In this document: piece after piece, positions 52,854-62,768 of the stretch | Layout of the letters: each line of letters opens with the position of its first letter | Position numbering within the stretch: position 1 is the first letter of the stretch | Source: Planctomycetaceae bacterium | GTDB lineage: Bacteria; Planctomycetota; Planctomycetia; Planctomycetales; Planctomycetaceae | Reading direction: 5' to 3' | Assembly (NCBI GenBank): GCA_041398785.1 | Contig: JAWKUA010000003.1 | Location: forward strand, 248,001 to 312,000 | Length of the DNA: 64,000 nt | The notes under the pieces: model-generated | What the model saw: the letters and a program-made list of their open reading frames with translations, nothing else | Database searches by the model: none | Told to the model about the DNA's origin: nothing | Translations under genes and position numbers: made by a program

Positions 52854-54311
52854 ATGGCATCACTCAGCCAGGAAAGTCCGAAGCGGTGGCGAATCCTGTT
52901 CAGGGATCTCGGCGGCACGGAAAAGCGAAAGCAGATCCGGCTCTACAACGTCACGAAGAAACAGGCGGAAGGCCACTTCCGCCACATCGAAAGCATCATC
53001 AGCACTCGCTTGCAGGGTGTGCAACTGACCGAAGTCGACGCCGTCTGGCTCGGCGGCCTTCCCCCGCCATGCATGCTCGCCTTGTACGCCGGCCTGGCAG
53101 AACCGAGAATGGAGCCCGAAGCCGAGCCGGCTGCCCAGGTTCCCGCTGAAGGACTATCTCGATGAGTATCTGGCGGCCGGACTCACCACGAAGGGCGATC
53201 CCGCAGCCGAATCGACGCTGCTGAAATGGGCAGGCACGATGAAGTTCCTCGGTGAAAGTGTTCGGGCGAAACGGCTGCTGGATTCCATCTCCAGCGAAGA
53301 CGCCTACCAATTCCGGAAGTGGCTCGACAACCGACGCATCAGGAAGACGACCACCGGCGGCCCCAAAGGTCAGCCAATGCTGGAAAACGGGAAGCGAAAA
53401 CACATCGACAATGCGAAGGTCTTTTTCAACGCCGCTCTGCGACGCGCTGATCGACAGGAATCCGTTCGACCATCTCGTTTCCAGCACGAAAAAGAATCGC
53501 GATCGCGACCACTACGTCTCCCGTGCAGAGACGGAGCAGATCATCGCCGCCTGTCCGGATGACGAATGGAGGCTGCTGGTGGCACCGTGGCGCTACGCCG
53601 GCCTGCGGAAGATGGAAGTGTTCGAACTGACCTGGGGCGATGCTGTTCGACAAGGGCAGGATGCGAGTCCATTCGAAGAAAACAGCGGGTCACGACGGCA
53701 AGGACATTCGCTACGTTCTGCCGCGCGACGTTCAAGTTCACCCGTCTGTGGTTTTCGAAGCGGCATTGCCGGATGGAAAACGAAGCCTTCCGGCAGACAT
53801 GCCGATCATCACTCGCTTTTCAAAGTCGAACAGCAATCTCGACAAACCGTTCCGCAAAATTCTGCACCGGGCGGGAATCGTGCCGTGGCCAAAGCTGTTT
53901 CAAAACCTGCGAGCCAACTGCGAAACCGACTGGCTGGACGAAGGCCATCCGGCACACGTGGTGGCTGCGTGGATCGGACATTCCGTGAAGGTCCAGCGAG
54001 CCAGCTACGCTCAGATCACCGAAGGCCACTTCGAGAGGTTCAACAGCATGATGCCCGCCGTTGCAAAAGCGCAAATAGTGGCACAGAATCGGACGGAATC
54101 GACGATTCCCGAAAGGACTCGAAGGGAACGCCACTACCGACTTCAGCCGGAAAAACACAGCACTCTCAGTCTTTTTCCAGTCGAAACGCACATCAACGAC
54201 TACCGGAGGCGGGACTCGAACCCGCACGAGGTATTACCCTCACTGGATTTTGAATCCAGCGTGTCTGCCGATTCCACCACTCCGGCTTTGCGGGTCGCAG
54301 TATACCCGTGA
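52854..54311 (+). pseudogene. Tyrosine recombinase/integrase, broken by three frame changes
   Basis: A site-specific recombinase readable only by changing frame near 53135, 53445 and 53635. The pieces are the N-terminal MASLSQESPKRWRILFRDL; the SAM-like core-binding domain (FPLKDYLDEYLAAGLTTKG, KFLGESVRAKRLLDSI); and the catalytic domain with the first Arg in WRYAGLRKMEVFELTWGD, Lys in RVHSKKTAGH, the second Arg in FQNLRANCETDW, His in AAWIGHSVKV and the nucleophile Tyr in RASYAQIT. All catalytic residues survive. The last frame runs through tRNA-Leu to a stop at 54309-54311, so the natural C-terminus is uncertain. The position beside the tRNA 3' end is typical of integrated islands. Confidence 0.75.
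54201..54286 (-). tRNA. tRNA-Leu (anticodon CAA)
   Basis: Read on the minus strand from 54286: acceptor GCCGGAG pairs with CTCCGGT (a G-U pair at the end), discriminator A at 54201. The anticodon stem CTGGA/TCCAG holds the loop TTCAAAA with anticodon CAA. A long variable arm (TGAGGGTAATACCTCG) and a T arm with GGTTCGAGTCCC fit a class II tRNA-Leu of 86 bases. No CCA is encoded. Confidence 0.95.
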
Positions 54312-54498
54312 CGTCTCAATCCGCAACGATGCCTGCTGCGGTGAGAGGGTTCGGCGCGGTGCTGTTTTGCGAAGCCGCCGATGCTGGCCGGGGGCAATCA
54401 AAACGCAGAACGCTGCGGCGGTGCTTGTGGTTTGACAACAGTGATGGTCGTCGCCACGCTGCTTCGCCCGTTGTCATCCAGTGTGTGGTCTGTGGTGC

Positions 54499-56097
54499 AT
54501 GTTGTTTCGAATTACGAATTTGCGAGTCGCCGTCGAGCAGCCTGAACGTGAGCTGCTGCACGTGCTGGCAAAGCGATTGAACGTGGCCGTCGCGGATCTT
54601 CGTTCGATGCGAATTCTGCGGCGAAGTCTGGATGCCCGGCAGCGCGACAGACTGCAGTTCGTGTATTCGGTGGCGGTGGACGGACCGGATTCTCTTTCGA
54701 ACCGAAGCGCAGGCGACTTTCGAGCGGAAGCATACCAGCCGGAGTCGTTCTTTGATCCCGATCCTGGCGGGCAGCCGATGACCTCACAGCCGGTCGTTGT
54801 GGGTTCCGGGCCCGCGGGACTGCTGGCCGGCTATTACCTCGCGACAAGGGGCTATCGGCCGATTGTTCTGGAACGAGGACAGCCGGTGAAGGATCGCGTC
54901 CCGGCCATCCGGCGATTCGATTGCGGCGGCGAACATGATCCGGAGAACAACTACCTGTTTGGCGAGGGCGGCGCCGGCTGCTTCAGCGACGGCAAACTGA
55001 CGTGTCGCATCACCGGGCCGGACGTCGACTGGGTTCTTCAGAGTTTTGTCGACTGCGGTGGCCGTGAATCACTGATCTACGAGCATCGCCCTCATCTGGG
55101 CAGCAACAGACTGCCGCTCATTTGTCGCAACTTTCGACGAAGGACGGAGTCGCTCGGCGGGGAATATCGCTTCGGCTGCCGCCTGGAGGGTCTAAGGATT
55201 ACAGACGGCCGGCTGACGGGAGTAGCAACGTCGAGCGGGCTGATCGAGACGAATCACTGCGTACTGGCAATCGGCCATAGTGCCCGCGACACTTACCAGA
55301 TGCTGTTTGACGCCGGACTGCCGCTGCGAGCCAAGGCGTTTCAGCTTGGGCTGCGAATCGAACAGCCTCAGGCAACGGTCAACGACCACAAATACGGCCG
55401 TCCCGAATATCTGCCGCTGCTGGGAGCCGCCGACTATTCTCTGGTGGCGAAGGGACCACGCGACCTGTTTACATTTTGTATGTGTGCCGGAGGAGTTGTG
55501 ATTCCCAGCGTGTCCGAGCCGGAGATGTTCTGTTCCAACGGAATGAGCAACTCCCGGCACGACACACCATTTGCAAACAGCGGGCTGGTAGTGACTCTGA
55601 AACCGGAACAGTTCGGCAGCGATCATCCGCTGGCCGGAGTCGCTCTGCAGCGGCAGTACGAATCGGCCGCGTTTCGGCTCACGGGCGGAACGTACTACGC
55701 TCCCATCCAGCGGGCGATCGATTTTCTGGAAGGAAGAACTCCGGCAGCCGGCGAGAAGCTGGCGTCGTCGTATCATCGCGGCACGGCGGTTCGAAATCTG
55801 TGTGAAGTTCTGCCACCCGTGATTCTGGAGGCCGTGAAACGCGGTCTGCCGATCATGGACAGCAGGTGGCACGGGAAGTTTCTGAAAGACGCGACACTGG
55901 TCGGACCGGAGATGCGCGGAAGTTCGCCCATTCGCATTGACCGTGACCGGCAGTCGTTTCAGGTTCCCGGGATGACGGGCATCTATCCCGTGGGCGAAGG
56001 CGCGGGCTATGCCGGCGGTATCGTAACAGCGGCGGTCGACGGTCTGCGGGCGGCCAGAAAAATCGTGGAGGTCTTTGCAGCCCCCGATGGCCGGTAA
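54499..56097 (+). CDS. FAD-dependent dehydrogenase (COG2509-like)
   Basis: A flavoprotein of about 532 residues. The N-terminal 90 residues (LFRITNLRVAVEQPERELLHVLAKRLNV...) form a small alpha/beta domain typical of this group. The FAD-binding motif VVGSGPAGLLAGYYLATRG begins near residue 98, followed by GGAGCFSDGKLTCRI and the closing GIYPVGEGAGYAGGIVTAAVDGLRAA. It is a predicted NAD(P)/FAD dehydrogenase of unknown substrate. ATG 54499 is preferred over GTG 54481. It follows tRNA-Leu after 212 bases that hold no other feature. Confidence 0.88.
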   Translation: MLFRITNLRVAVEQPERELLHVLAKRLNVAVADLRSMRILRRSLDARQRDRLQFVYSVAVDGPDSLSNRSAGDFRAEAYQPESFFDPDPGGQPMTSQPVVVGSGPAGLLAGYYLATRGYRPIVLERGQPVKDRVPAIRRFDCGGEHDPENNYLFGEGGAGCFSDGKLTCRITGPDVDWVLQSFVDCGGRESLIYEHRPHLGSNRLPLICRNFRRRTESLGGEYRFGCRLEGLRITDGRLTGVATSSGLIETNHCVLAIGHSARDTYQMLFDAGLPLRAKAFQLGLRIEQPQATVNDHKYGRPEYLPLLGAADYSLVAKGPRDLFTFCMCAGGVVIPSVSEPEMFCSNGMSNSRHDTPFANSGLVVTLKPEQFGSDHPLAGVALQRQYESAAFRLTGGTYYAPIQRAIDFLEGRTPAAGEKLASSYHRGTAVRNLCEVLPPVILEAVKRGLPIMDSRWHGKFLKDATLVGPEMRGSSPIRIDRDRQSFQVPGMTGIYPVGEGAGYAGGIVTAAVDGLRAARKIVEVFAAPDGR

Positions 56098-56305
56098 AAA
56101 CACCAATCAGCGCGACTCGCACCGGAACGGACGAGTTCGTTGTCTGACGCGAATCAGCGACCGGGCTGGCGGGACGCAGCTCGGTGAATCATCCCGACTT
56201 TGACTTTTTCGAGCCATTGAATGCTCCACTGCGACGGCTCTCCGCTGACGACGCCGTATTCGCCGCTGCTTGCGAAACCGGCAATACTGTGGAAGGATAA
56301 ACCTG

Positions 56306-56938
56306 ATGTGGCCGGAAGGTGAGAAAACGATGGAACTGCTGAATGGCGTCCGCGACGGCGACGGCGACGCTGTGAATCGGCTGATGGAACGGCATCGAGA
56401 AGCCGTTCGCCGCATGATTCAGATGCGAATGGACAACGCACTGTCGCGACGGGTTGATGCCAGCGATGTTGTCCAGGACGTCCTGTTTGAAGCGAGCCGG
56501 CGGATGGAAGAATACATCCGCGATCCGGGAATGCCGTTTCATCTGTGGCTGCGACAGCTTGCCCGCGACCGCATCATTGACATGCATCGTCGCCACCGTA
56601 CGGCTCAGCGGCGCAGCGTCGACCGGGAGCAGCACGTCAGCAGTCTCGGCAGCGACGACAAGTCAGCCGCCGACCTGGTGAGTCTGCTGAAGGATGCTGA
56701 ACTGACGCCGGCGGCGGCCACCGTTCGGCGAGAAATGGAGCAGCGGTTTCTGGCGGCACTGAACCAGCTTGGCGACGACGATCGGGAAATGATCGTGATG
56801 CGGCACTTCGAACATCTGGGAAACGCCGAGGTCGCGCAGGCTCTGGGACTGACCGCACCCGCTGCGGGAATGCGATACCTGAGGGCCATTCGACGCCTTC
56901 GCGAAATCCTGGGAAGCGATGACGACGAATCGGAATAG
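56306..56938 (+). CDS. ECF-family RNA polymerase sigma factor
   Basis: A sigma-70-family factor of 210 residues. Region 2 is DAVNRLMERHREAVRRM through VVQDVLFEASRRMEEY and LWLRQLARDRIIDMHRRH; region 4 is LGDDDREMIVMRHFEHL and EVAQALGLTAPAAGMRYLRAIRRLREIL. A GGAAGG at 56291-56296 with nine-base spacing supports ATG 56306. No anti-sigma gene is adjacent, and its target genes are unknown. Lone ECF factors controlled by other means are frequent in this phylum. Confidence 0.93.
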   Translation: MWPEGEKTMELLNGVRDGDGDAVNRLMERHREAVRRMIQMRMDNALSRRVDASDVVQDVLFEASRRMEEYIRDPGMPFHLWLRQLARDRIIDMHRRHRTAQRRSVDREQHVSSLGSDDKSAADLVSLLKDAELTPAAATVRREMEQRFLAALNQLGDDDREMIVMRHFEHLGNAEVAQALGLTAPAAGMRYLRAIRRLREILGSDDDESE

Positions 56939-57049
56939 CACCACGATTCGAACTCGATCCGGCTTGAAGGCGCGCCGTTGTCGCGTGCGACGTGGCCGAA
57001 GATTTGCCGTGAAATTGCCGCTGACTGTTGTTGAACACTATTCTGCGAC

Positions 57050-58015
57050 ATGCCGCCAATTGCCCGATATGTGAGCCGTAGAATGCCCTTGACCATTCCC
57101 GCACGATTGTTGTCCGCGTTTGTCGCCGTCGGTTCGCTGTCGCTTCCGCTGGCGGCCGCTGCTGACGATGTGTTTCCGCCGGAACTCACGCACTTCGAAG
57201 CGGTGTCGACAGATCCGATCTTCGCGGCGGCACCCGGTCAGTGGGATTCGAAAATCCGCGAACGCGGCTGGGTGATGAAAGACGGTGAGCAGTGGAAGCT
57301 GTGGTACACCGGCTACGATGACGCCGAGGAACCGCTGAAAATGAAGCTGGGGTATGCCACCTCGATGGATGGCATCCGGTGGGTTCGATATCCCCGAAAT
57401 CCCGTCTTCGATGATGTCTGGATCGAAGACATGATGGTCGTGAAGCATGGCGACACGTATTTCATGTTTGCCGAAGGAGCCGGCGACCAGGCGCAACTAC
57501 TGAAGTCTGCCGACGGCATTCAGTGGCAACGAATCAGAACGCTGGATGTACGACTGACAAACGGAGAACCGATTCCGCCGGGACCTTACGGAACACCAAC
57601 GGCATGGTTCGAAGATGAAAACTGGTACCTGTTCTACGAACGCCGCGATCAGGGCATCTGGCTGGCCACATCCCGCGACATGACGGTCTGGACCAACGTC
57701 AGTGACGAGCCGCTGATCGTTCCCGGTCCGGAAAACCATGACAGCCTGATGATCGCGATGAATCAGGTGATCCGTCACAACGGTCGCTACTATGCGGTAC
57801 TGCACGGCACCGGAACCGCCACCAAACCCCGCGACTGGTGTACGTACCTGGCGGTTTCTGACGACCTGCGGCACTGGACGAAGCATCCGGGAGGACCGCT
57901 GCTGCCCATTCCGGATAATCGATCAAGCGGCCAGCTTGTGCCCGACGGAATTCGCTTTCGACTGTACACGATGCACAGCCGCATCGACCTTTACCTGGGC
58001 CAACCCGCAAAATGA
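57050..58015 (+). CDS. Secreted five-bladed beta-propeller, glycosyl-hydrolase-like
   Basis: A protein of 321 residues with a signal peptide (LLSAFVAVGSLSLPLAAAADD); ATG 57083 is an equally good start. The body has GH43/GH130-like blade motifs: WKLWYTGYDD, LGYATSMDGIRWVRYPRNPVF, DMMVVKHGDTYFMFAEG, PTAWFEDENWYLFYERRDQGI and RDWCTYLAVSDDLRHW. It probably binds or cleaves a glycan. A catalytic triad was not assigned, so activity is inferred from fold-level similarity only. Confidence 0.8.
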   Translation: MPPIARYVSRRMPLTIPARLLSAFVAVGSLSLPLAAAADDVFPPELTHFEAVSTDPIFAAAPGQWDSKIRERGWVMKDGEQWKLWYTGYDDAEEPLKMKLGYATSMDGIRWVRYPRNPVFDDVWIEDMMVVKHGDTYFMFAEGAGDQAQLLKSADGIQWQRIRTLDVRLTNGEPIPPGPYGTPTAWFEDENWYLFYERRDQGIWLATSRDMTVWTNVSDEPLIVPGPENHDSLMIAMNQVIRHNGRYYAVLHGTGTATKPRDWCTYLAVSDDLRHWTKHPGGPLLPIPDNRSSGQLVPDGIRFRLYTMHSRIDLYLGQPAK

Positions 58016-58207
58016 CGGTTCGCTGACGGAGGAATGGCCCGAAGAGCACGTCCGGCTTCGTTCCGGCCGACTGTTGCAGCGGATGAGGCCACCGATCCCG
58101 CAACTCGCGCGGCGGTTGGGTTCGCAGCCTCGCCCACTTCGATTTGGCGCGAACGTACCGCACGGCGGCACCACGTCACACACGACGGAATGGCAACCCA
58201 CGCGCTG

Positions 58208-59128
58208 TCACGCTTCGATCAATTCCCGGAGTTCGGCAAGATATCGCGGGATCTCCGTGAATGGATCGGCTGACTCTTCGTACTCCAGCGCCAGAAAGCC
58301 GCGATAGTTGGCGGCCTTCAGGATCTCGACAGTTCGCTTCAGGTCTGCCGGCTGTTGCGTTCCGTTGATCGAAACGGCGACCTTGATCTGGGCATTAACA
58401 GCGTACGGCGCGATGCGTTCCAGGTCACGATACGGATCGTCCGTGCGAAAATTGCCGCTATCGAAGTTGATTCCGAACCACGGCGAATCCTTCACGCCGT
58501 GAACGATCTTCAATATTTGATCGGGAGTCGATGTGATGCCGCCGTGGTTTTCCAGTGCGAGAAAGACGCCCTTTGTGGCGGCATAGTCGAGACTCTGGTT
58601 GATGCCGTCGACGCAGCGTTCGACGGCAGCCTCTTCGGTATCACCCTTCGGAACGTTGCCGGCAAAGATGCGAATCGCCGGCGCGCCCATGATCGCTGCG
58701 TAGTCGATCCAGTCGCGGCAGTCGGCAAGCTGTCTGTCGCGAGCCTCACCTTCGGCCACGCAGAAGTCATTCCCGATCGCCGTTCCGGAAATTGTCAGCC
58801 CCAGGCGGTGAGTCAGCTGCCTGATACTCAGCAGGTAGTCAGTCGTGATCTCCTTCGGAAAGTAATAACCGGTCAGCTCGGTCGCCCCGAGTTGCTGTTC
58901 GGCGCAGAACCGGATGAAGTCTTCCAGTGTCATCTTCGCCTTTGCGATGTCCTCCGGCGTGCCTCGCCGCGGCAGCAGGCGATTGAAGCTGTAGGCCGCC
59001 AGACTGAGCTTCATGTGTGACCCCGGAATGTGGTCGGGCGGGTCGGCAGCGACGGCAGGGAATGCGAACGACGGAACCGAGGCTGCGGCAACGGCTGCTC
59101 CAAGGAAACTGCGGCGAGTTACAGTCAT
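58208..59128 (-). CDS. Sugar phosphate isomerase/epimerase-like protein with Tat leader
   Basis: A TIM-barrel (AP-endonuclease 2 superfamily) protein of 306 residues. ATG 59128 opens a leader TRRSFLGAAVAAASVPSFAF. Conserved features: GATELTGYYFPKE, PAIRIFAGN, ALENHGGITSTPDQI (metal Glu and His), FGINFDSGNFRTDDPY and GFLALEYEESADPF. It is similar in kind to the isomerase at 36 kb but clearly diverged. It lies beside the PPC-domain gene, divergently transcribed. The substrate is unknown. Confidence 0.88.
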   Translation of the reverse strand: MTVTRRSFLGAAVAAASVPSFAFPAVAADPPDHIPGSHMKLSLAAYSFNRLLPRRGTPEDIAKAKMTLEDFIRFCAEQQLGATELTGYYFPKEITTDYLLSIRQLTHRLGLTISGTAIGNDFCVAEGEARDRQLADCRDWIDYAAIMGAPAIRIFAGNVPKGDTEEAAVERCVDGINQSLDYAATKGVFLALENHGGITSTPDQILKIVHGVKDSPWFGINFDSGNFRTDDPYRDLERIAPYAVNAQIKVAVSINGTQQPADLKRTVEILKAANYRGFLALEYEESADPFTEIPRYLAELRELIEA

Positions 59129-59382
59129 GATCGTGTCTCCGGTGGCGGGCCGTCGACCGACGGCGGAACGGTACGGGCTGGATGTTTGCGTCACCAGTTG
59201 ACTGACGTCCGCCGTCGTTGTCCAGCGTCGCCGACGGATTGAGCACCGCGCGCAACGGTCACGCTGGAAAACGTCCGTGTGACGCACGGGTGAAATCGCT
59301 CCCGTCGACGGGTGCATCGAATCACCTTTGACCCCTATCAGAACCTTGACCCTTCCCGGCCGTGACAGGATCATCTGTTTCC

Positions 59383-61146
59383 ATGAATGCAACACGATCA
59401 CGACACATCGCCGGAACCGGCACATCACAGAAATCATCGGGACGGTCTCGCTCGCGCGGGCTGGGCGTCCTCTCGGTGCTGGCAGTTTTGGTGTCGTGCG
59501 TTTCTCGCGCATCGGCCGACGATCCCGCCGCGCCGCAGATCACGCGAGTCTTTCCGCCGGGAGCACAAATCGGAACGACGGTTGCTGTCGAATTGAAAGG
59601 GAAGCCCGGAACTCTTCCTGTCAGCGCCTGGAGTTCCTCTGAGGCGGTCGACTGTCAGGTTTCCGAAGACGGCACTTCGGCAAACATCGCAGTTTCTGAA
59701 ACTGCATCTCCGGGTCTCTGCTGGCTGCGATTCCACAACACCGCAGGTGCTGCCAGCCTGCTGCCGTTTGTCATCGGCACCGCTCCGGAAACGACGGAAA
59801 CCGAACCCAACGATCGCGTCGCTGAGTCAGGAAGCTGTTACACCGGCAGTGTCGTCATCAACGGAGTTCTGTCGAAAACCGATGACGTTGACTGCGCTGC
59901 CGTACAGTTGACGTCCGGTCAGATTCTTGTGGCGGCGTTGCAGGCACACCGCGATCTGGGTTCGCCGATGGATGCCGTCTTGCAGATCCTTGGGCCGGAC
60001 GGGCGAGTCCTGGAACAGAACGATGACGATCACGGCTTTGATCCTCAGATCACCTTTACGGCTCCCGCCGACGGTACCTATTTCGTCCGCCTGTTTGCAT
60101 TCCCGGCGACTCCCAACAGCACGATTCGCTTCGCGGGCGGTGAGGACTTTGTTTACCGACTGACGCTGGCCACCGATGCGTTCGTCGACCATTCCCTGCC
60201 GCTGGCGGTCACGACGGGAGTCGAAAGCGACGTCCTGCTGCATGGCTGGAATCTTTCGGCGGACGCCCGTGTCACGAAAGCAGCAGCGACCGGCGACGAA
60301 ACTTCGCTGAACATTGCGACGTCCGCGGCCGGAAGCACATCGGTCGATGTGATGGACTATCCGACATTCACGGAACCTCAACTTCCTGCGACGATGACGA
60401 TTCCGTTTGCCGTTTCGGGCTCCGTGAATGCACCGGGTCAGGTGGACGTTGTTTCCTTCACCGGCAACAAGTCGCAGCAGATTGCACTGTCGGTCGTTGC
60501 GAGAGCAAAGTTTTCCCTGCTCGATCCGGTTCTGGAACTGAAGACGGCAGACGGAACAGTCATCAAAGACGCTGATGATATCAGCAAAGAAAATCAGGAT
60601 GTTCAGGTTACCGTGACGCTTCCGGACGACGGTGAATACCGCATCGAAATCGCAGATCGGTTCGATCATGGCGGCGAGCGATTCTTCTATCTGCTGACAT
60701 GCACGGAACCGAAACCGGAGTTCGTGCTTTCTGTCGCGGCGGATCACTTTGAGATCGCTCCGGGCAAGCCGCTGGAAGTGCCTGTTTCGATCGAGCGCCG
60801 GGGCGGTTTCGCCGGGACGGTCCGCATCACTGCCGATCAACTGCCGGAAGGCATTACCTTCGAGTCCGCCGAATCATTGCCGGAGGGAGACAGCAGTAAG
60901 TCGGTCACGATCAGGCTTGCGTCGACACTGCCGGCGGGACATTCGGGCGTGTTTACAGTTCAGGGAGAAACCGTCACCGGGGACGAGAACTCAACGGACG
61001 CAGCGATGCCGGCGGCTCGCGTCGCTGCTGTTGCCGGCGGTCGTTCCGGAACAAGCAAACTATGGCTGACGGCGCTTGCAAATCCGGAACCAGCGCCGGT
61101 CGCGGAACCGCCAGCCGCCGATCCGCCAGCCAGCTCGGAAGAATAG
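59383..61146 (+). CDS. Secreted PPC-domain protein
   Basis: A beta-rich extracellular protein of 587 residues (signal helix GLGVLSVLAVLVSCVSRASA). A first Ig-like domain (ITRVFPPGAQIGTTVAVEL) is followed by bacterial pre-peptidase C-terminal (PPC) domains: ETEPNDRVAESG...DDVDCAAVQL...ADGTYFVRLFAFP, and a second with VDVVSFTGNKSQQIALSVVARA...DDGEYRIEIADRF. The last part has another Ig-like segment. These proteins are numerous in planctomycetes; a cell-surface role is likely and the partner is unknown. GTG 59362 is an alternative start. Confidence 0.85.
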   Translation: MNATRSRHIAGTGTSQKSSGRSRSRGLGVLSVLAVLVSCVSRASADDPAAPQITRVFPPGAQIGTTVAVELKGKPGTLPVSAWSSSEAVDCQVSEDGTSANIAVSETASPGLCWLRFHNTAGAASLLPFVIGTAPETTETEPNDRVAESGSCYTGSVVINGVLSKTDDVDCAAVQLTSGQILVAALQAHRDLGSPMDAVLQILGPDGRVLEQNDDDHGFDPQITFTAPADGTYFVRLFAFPATPNSTIRFAGGEDFVYRLTLATDAFVDHSLPLAVTTGVESDVLLHGWNLSADARVTKAAATGDETSLNIATSAAGSTSVDVMDYPTFTEPQLPATMTIPFAVSGSVNAPGQVDVVSFTGNKSQQIALSVVARAKFSLLDPVLELKTADGTVIKDADDISKENQDVQVTVTLPDDGEYRIEIADRFDHGGERFFYLLTCTEPKPEFVLSVAADHFEIAPGKPLEVPVSIERRGGFAGTVRITADQLPEGITFESAESLPEGDSSKSVTIRLASTLPAGHSGVFTVQGETVTGDENSTDAAMPAARVAAVAGGRSGTSKLWLTALANPEPAPVAEPPAADPPASSEE

Positions 61147-61168
61147 AGCCCAACTGGCCGGCTCCACG

Positions 61169-62485
61169 CTATTCATTGGGAATCGTCAGCGAGAATCCCG
61201 CGCCCGCGGCCTGATCGGCCGGTTCAACGGCGGCCTCTTCGTCGGGCTTCTCGATCCGCCTCTCGTGGCGATCAGGTTGACCCGAATCCTCGCTGAGAAC
61301 CGACGACAGCGCATCTTCAAACTTTCTCTGCAGACCGACCGCGCGAGCCGTCTTCTGCAGTTCTTCCGCGATGCCGGAGTAGCCTCGCAGGTGTTGAAAG
61401 GCCGCCAGCAGCAGCAGCCGATCGCTGGAGCCCGGCCGTTCATTCAGCCAGTTCCAGATCACGTCGCTGTGGCTGTTGATGATGTTCTGCGCGTTGTCAC
61501 CGTAGAGTTCGTCGCCGTGAATCCAGGCTCGCGTCGGATCCTCCGGCAGCAGCAGCGCGTGTTTCAGACTGGCAGCCGCGTCGCCCAGCCGCTGTTGAGC
61601 CACAAGTGCCCACGTCAGCCGCATCCACGGCGCGCGGCGAAACGGCGTGAGCTGAATCGCTGAACGATAGGCGGCGTCCGCGGACACGTAGTCGCCGTGT
61701 CGAAACGCGTCGTCGCCGGCCGACTGCATCCGCAGGCTCTGGATTCCGTCAACCGCGTTGCCTTCGCCGCGACCGTTTCCGGGCAGCGCCGCGACGGGGA
61801 ATTCGTCAACCAGGGGAACTCGTTCCGCGAACGGATTCGGAAGGTTCAGAATCGGAGGCTTTGCGGCCGGCTGAACGAGATCCGCATTTCCGTCCGGAAC
61901 GAACACCGGGACGTTCGGCGCTGGAAGTGTCGCGACAACCACGTTCGGGTTCACAAACGTGGCGGTGTTCTGATAGCCGTAACCGTAGCCAGGCCCCAAA
62001 CCGTAGTTGTTGTAGCCGTAACCGATTCCGTAGTACGGAGTGAACGGGAACAGCAGCGGAGCCGTGAAGCTTGTCCCGTATCTTGCCGAATGCACGGTGA
62101 CGGAATTGAACGTCGGGAAGAAGCCGCCGCCGTAATAGCCGTTTCCGTAGAAACCGTTTCCGTAATAGCCACCGCCGTAGTAGCCGCCATCGTAGACGCC
62201 GTGACCGTGGTGGTGATGGCCGCCGTACTGATACGGAACTCCACCGAAGTTCGCTCCGGAACCCTGGTTGCCGAATCCGGACCCGCTGAAGCTGCCTTCC
62301 CAGGTGGAACCGATCGACATTCGGTTGCCCCCGGCAATGCCGCGTCCGCCACCGTGTCGCTGAGCTTCCGCGATCGTCGGCATCAGCAGGCATGTCAGCA
62401 ACACGGTCGAAAAAACCACAACCGAGCGAATCCCGCACCGCAGGTCACTGCCGGACGTCTGTGTTCGCTGAGAAAGCTGGCTCAT
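61169..62485 (-). CDS. Secreted Gly/Tyr/His-rich protein with helical C-terminus
   Basis: A 438-residue protein. AGGAG sits six bases before ATG 62485. A signal peptide ends near AEAQ (residue 42). Residues about 43-180 are very rich in Gly, Tyr, Asn and His (GGHHHHGHG, YGGGYYGNGFYGNGYYGGG, YGIGYGYNNYGLGPGYGYGY). The C-terminal half has TPR-like helices (ADAAYRSAIQLTPFRRAPWM, DAAASLKHALLLPEDPTRAW). The low-complexity part is codon-repetitive. No known family is recognised. It ends 22 bases from the convergent PPC-domain gene. Confidence 0.8.
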   Translation of the reverse strand: MSQLSQRTQTSGSDLRCGIRSVVVFSTVLLTCLLMPTIAEAQRHGGGRGIAGGNRMSIGSTWEGSFSGSGFGNQGSGANFGGVPYQYGGHHHHGHGVYDGGYYGGGYYGNGFYGNGYYGGGFFPTFNSVTVHSARYGTSFTAPLLFPFTPYYGIGYGYNNYGLGPGYGYGYQNTATFVNPNVVVATLPAPNVPVFVPDGNADLVQPAAKPPILNLPNPFAERVPLVDEFPVAALPGNGRGEGNAVDGIQSLRMQSAGDDAFRHGDYVSADAAYRSAIQLTPFRRAPWMRLTWALVAQQRLGDAAASLKHALLLPEDPTRAWIHGDELYGDNAQNIINSHSDVIWNWLNERPGSSDRLLLLAAFQHLRGYSGIAEELQKTARAVGLQRKFEDALSSVLSEDSGQPDRHERRIEKPDEEAAVEPADQAAGAGFSLTIPNE

Positions 62486-62703
62486 CCGATTCTCCTTGTT
62501 TCGGGCTGCTGACGGGAACTTCGAATGCCTTCATTGTTGGCTGCGCAAATTCAATTAGCAATAGGCGCAGGAGGCCGCCCGTCTGTCCGGACGCGTCAGC
62601 AGGGTTCGATTGCAGAACCGCTTACGGCGCACCAGCCGTGGCGACATCGGGTTTGAGTGCGGCTGGCGGGTATAGGAAGCTGTCGGCAGCCGTGACCTAA
62701 CAC

Positions 62704-62737
62704 AAAAAAAGCCCGGCACGCGAAAGTGCCGGGCTTT
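62704..62737 (-). terminator. Rho-independent terminator of the bS21 gene
   Basis: A 12-bp stem (62726-62737 with 62708-62719, GCCCGGCAC core) around a six-base loop is followed, in the minus direction, by a T run (complement of the A run at 62704-62710). It is placed about 32 bases after the bS21 stop. Confidence 0.93.
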
Positions 62738-62768
62738 GCATTCGATCTTGATTCAGGAGCGTGACGCT

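Noticed and set aside
54201..54286. Reading RRRDSNPHE at the end of the recombinase frame
   Set aside because: It is the translated T arm of tRNA-Leu on the other strand, a common artefact, not protein evidence.
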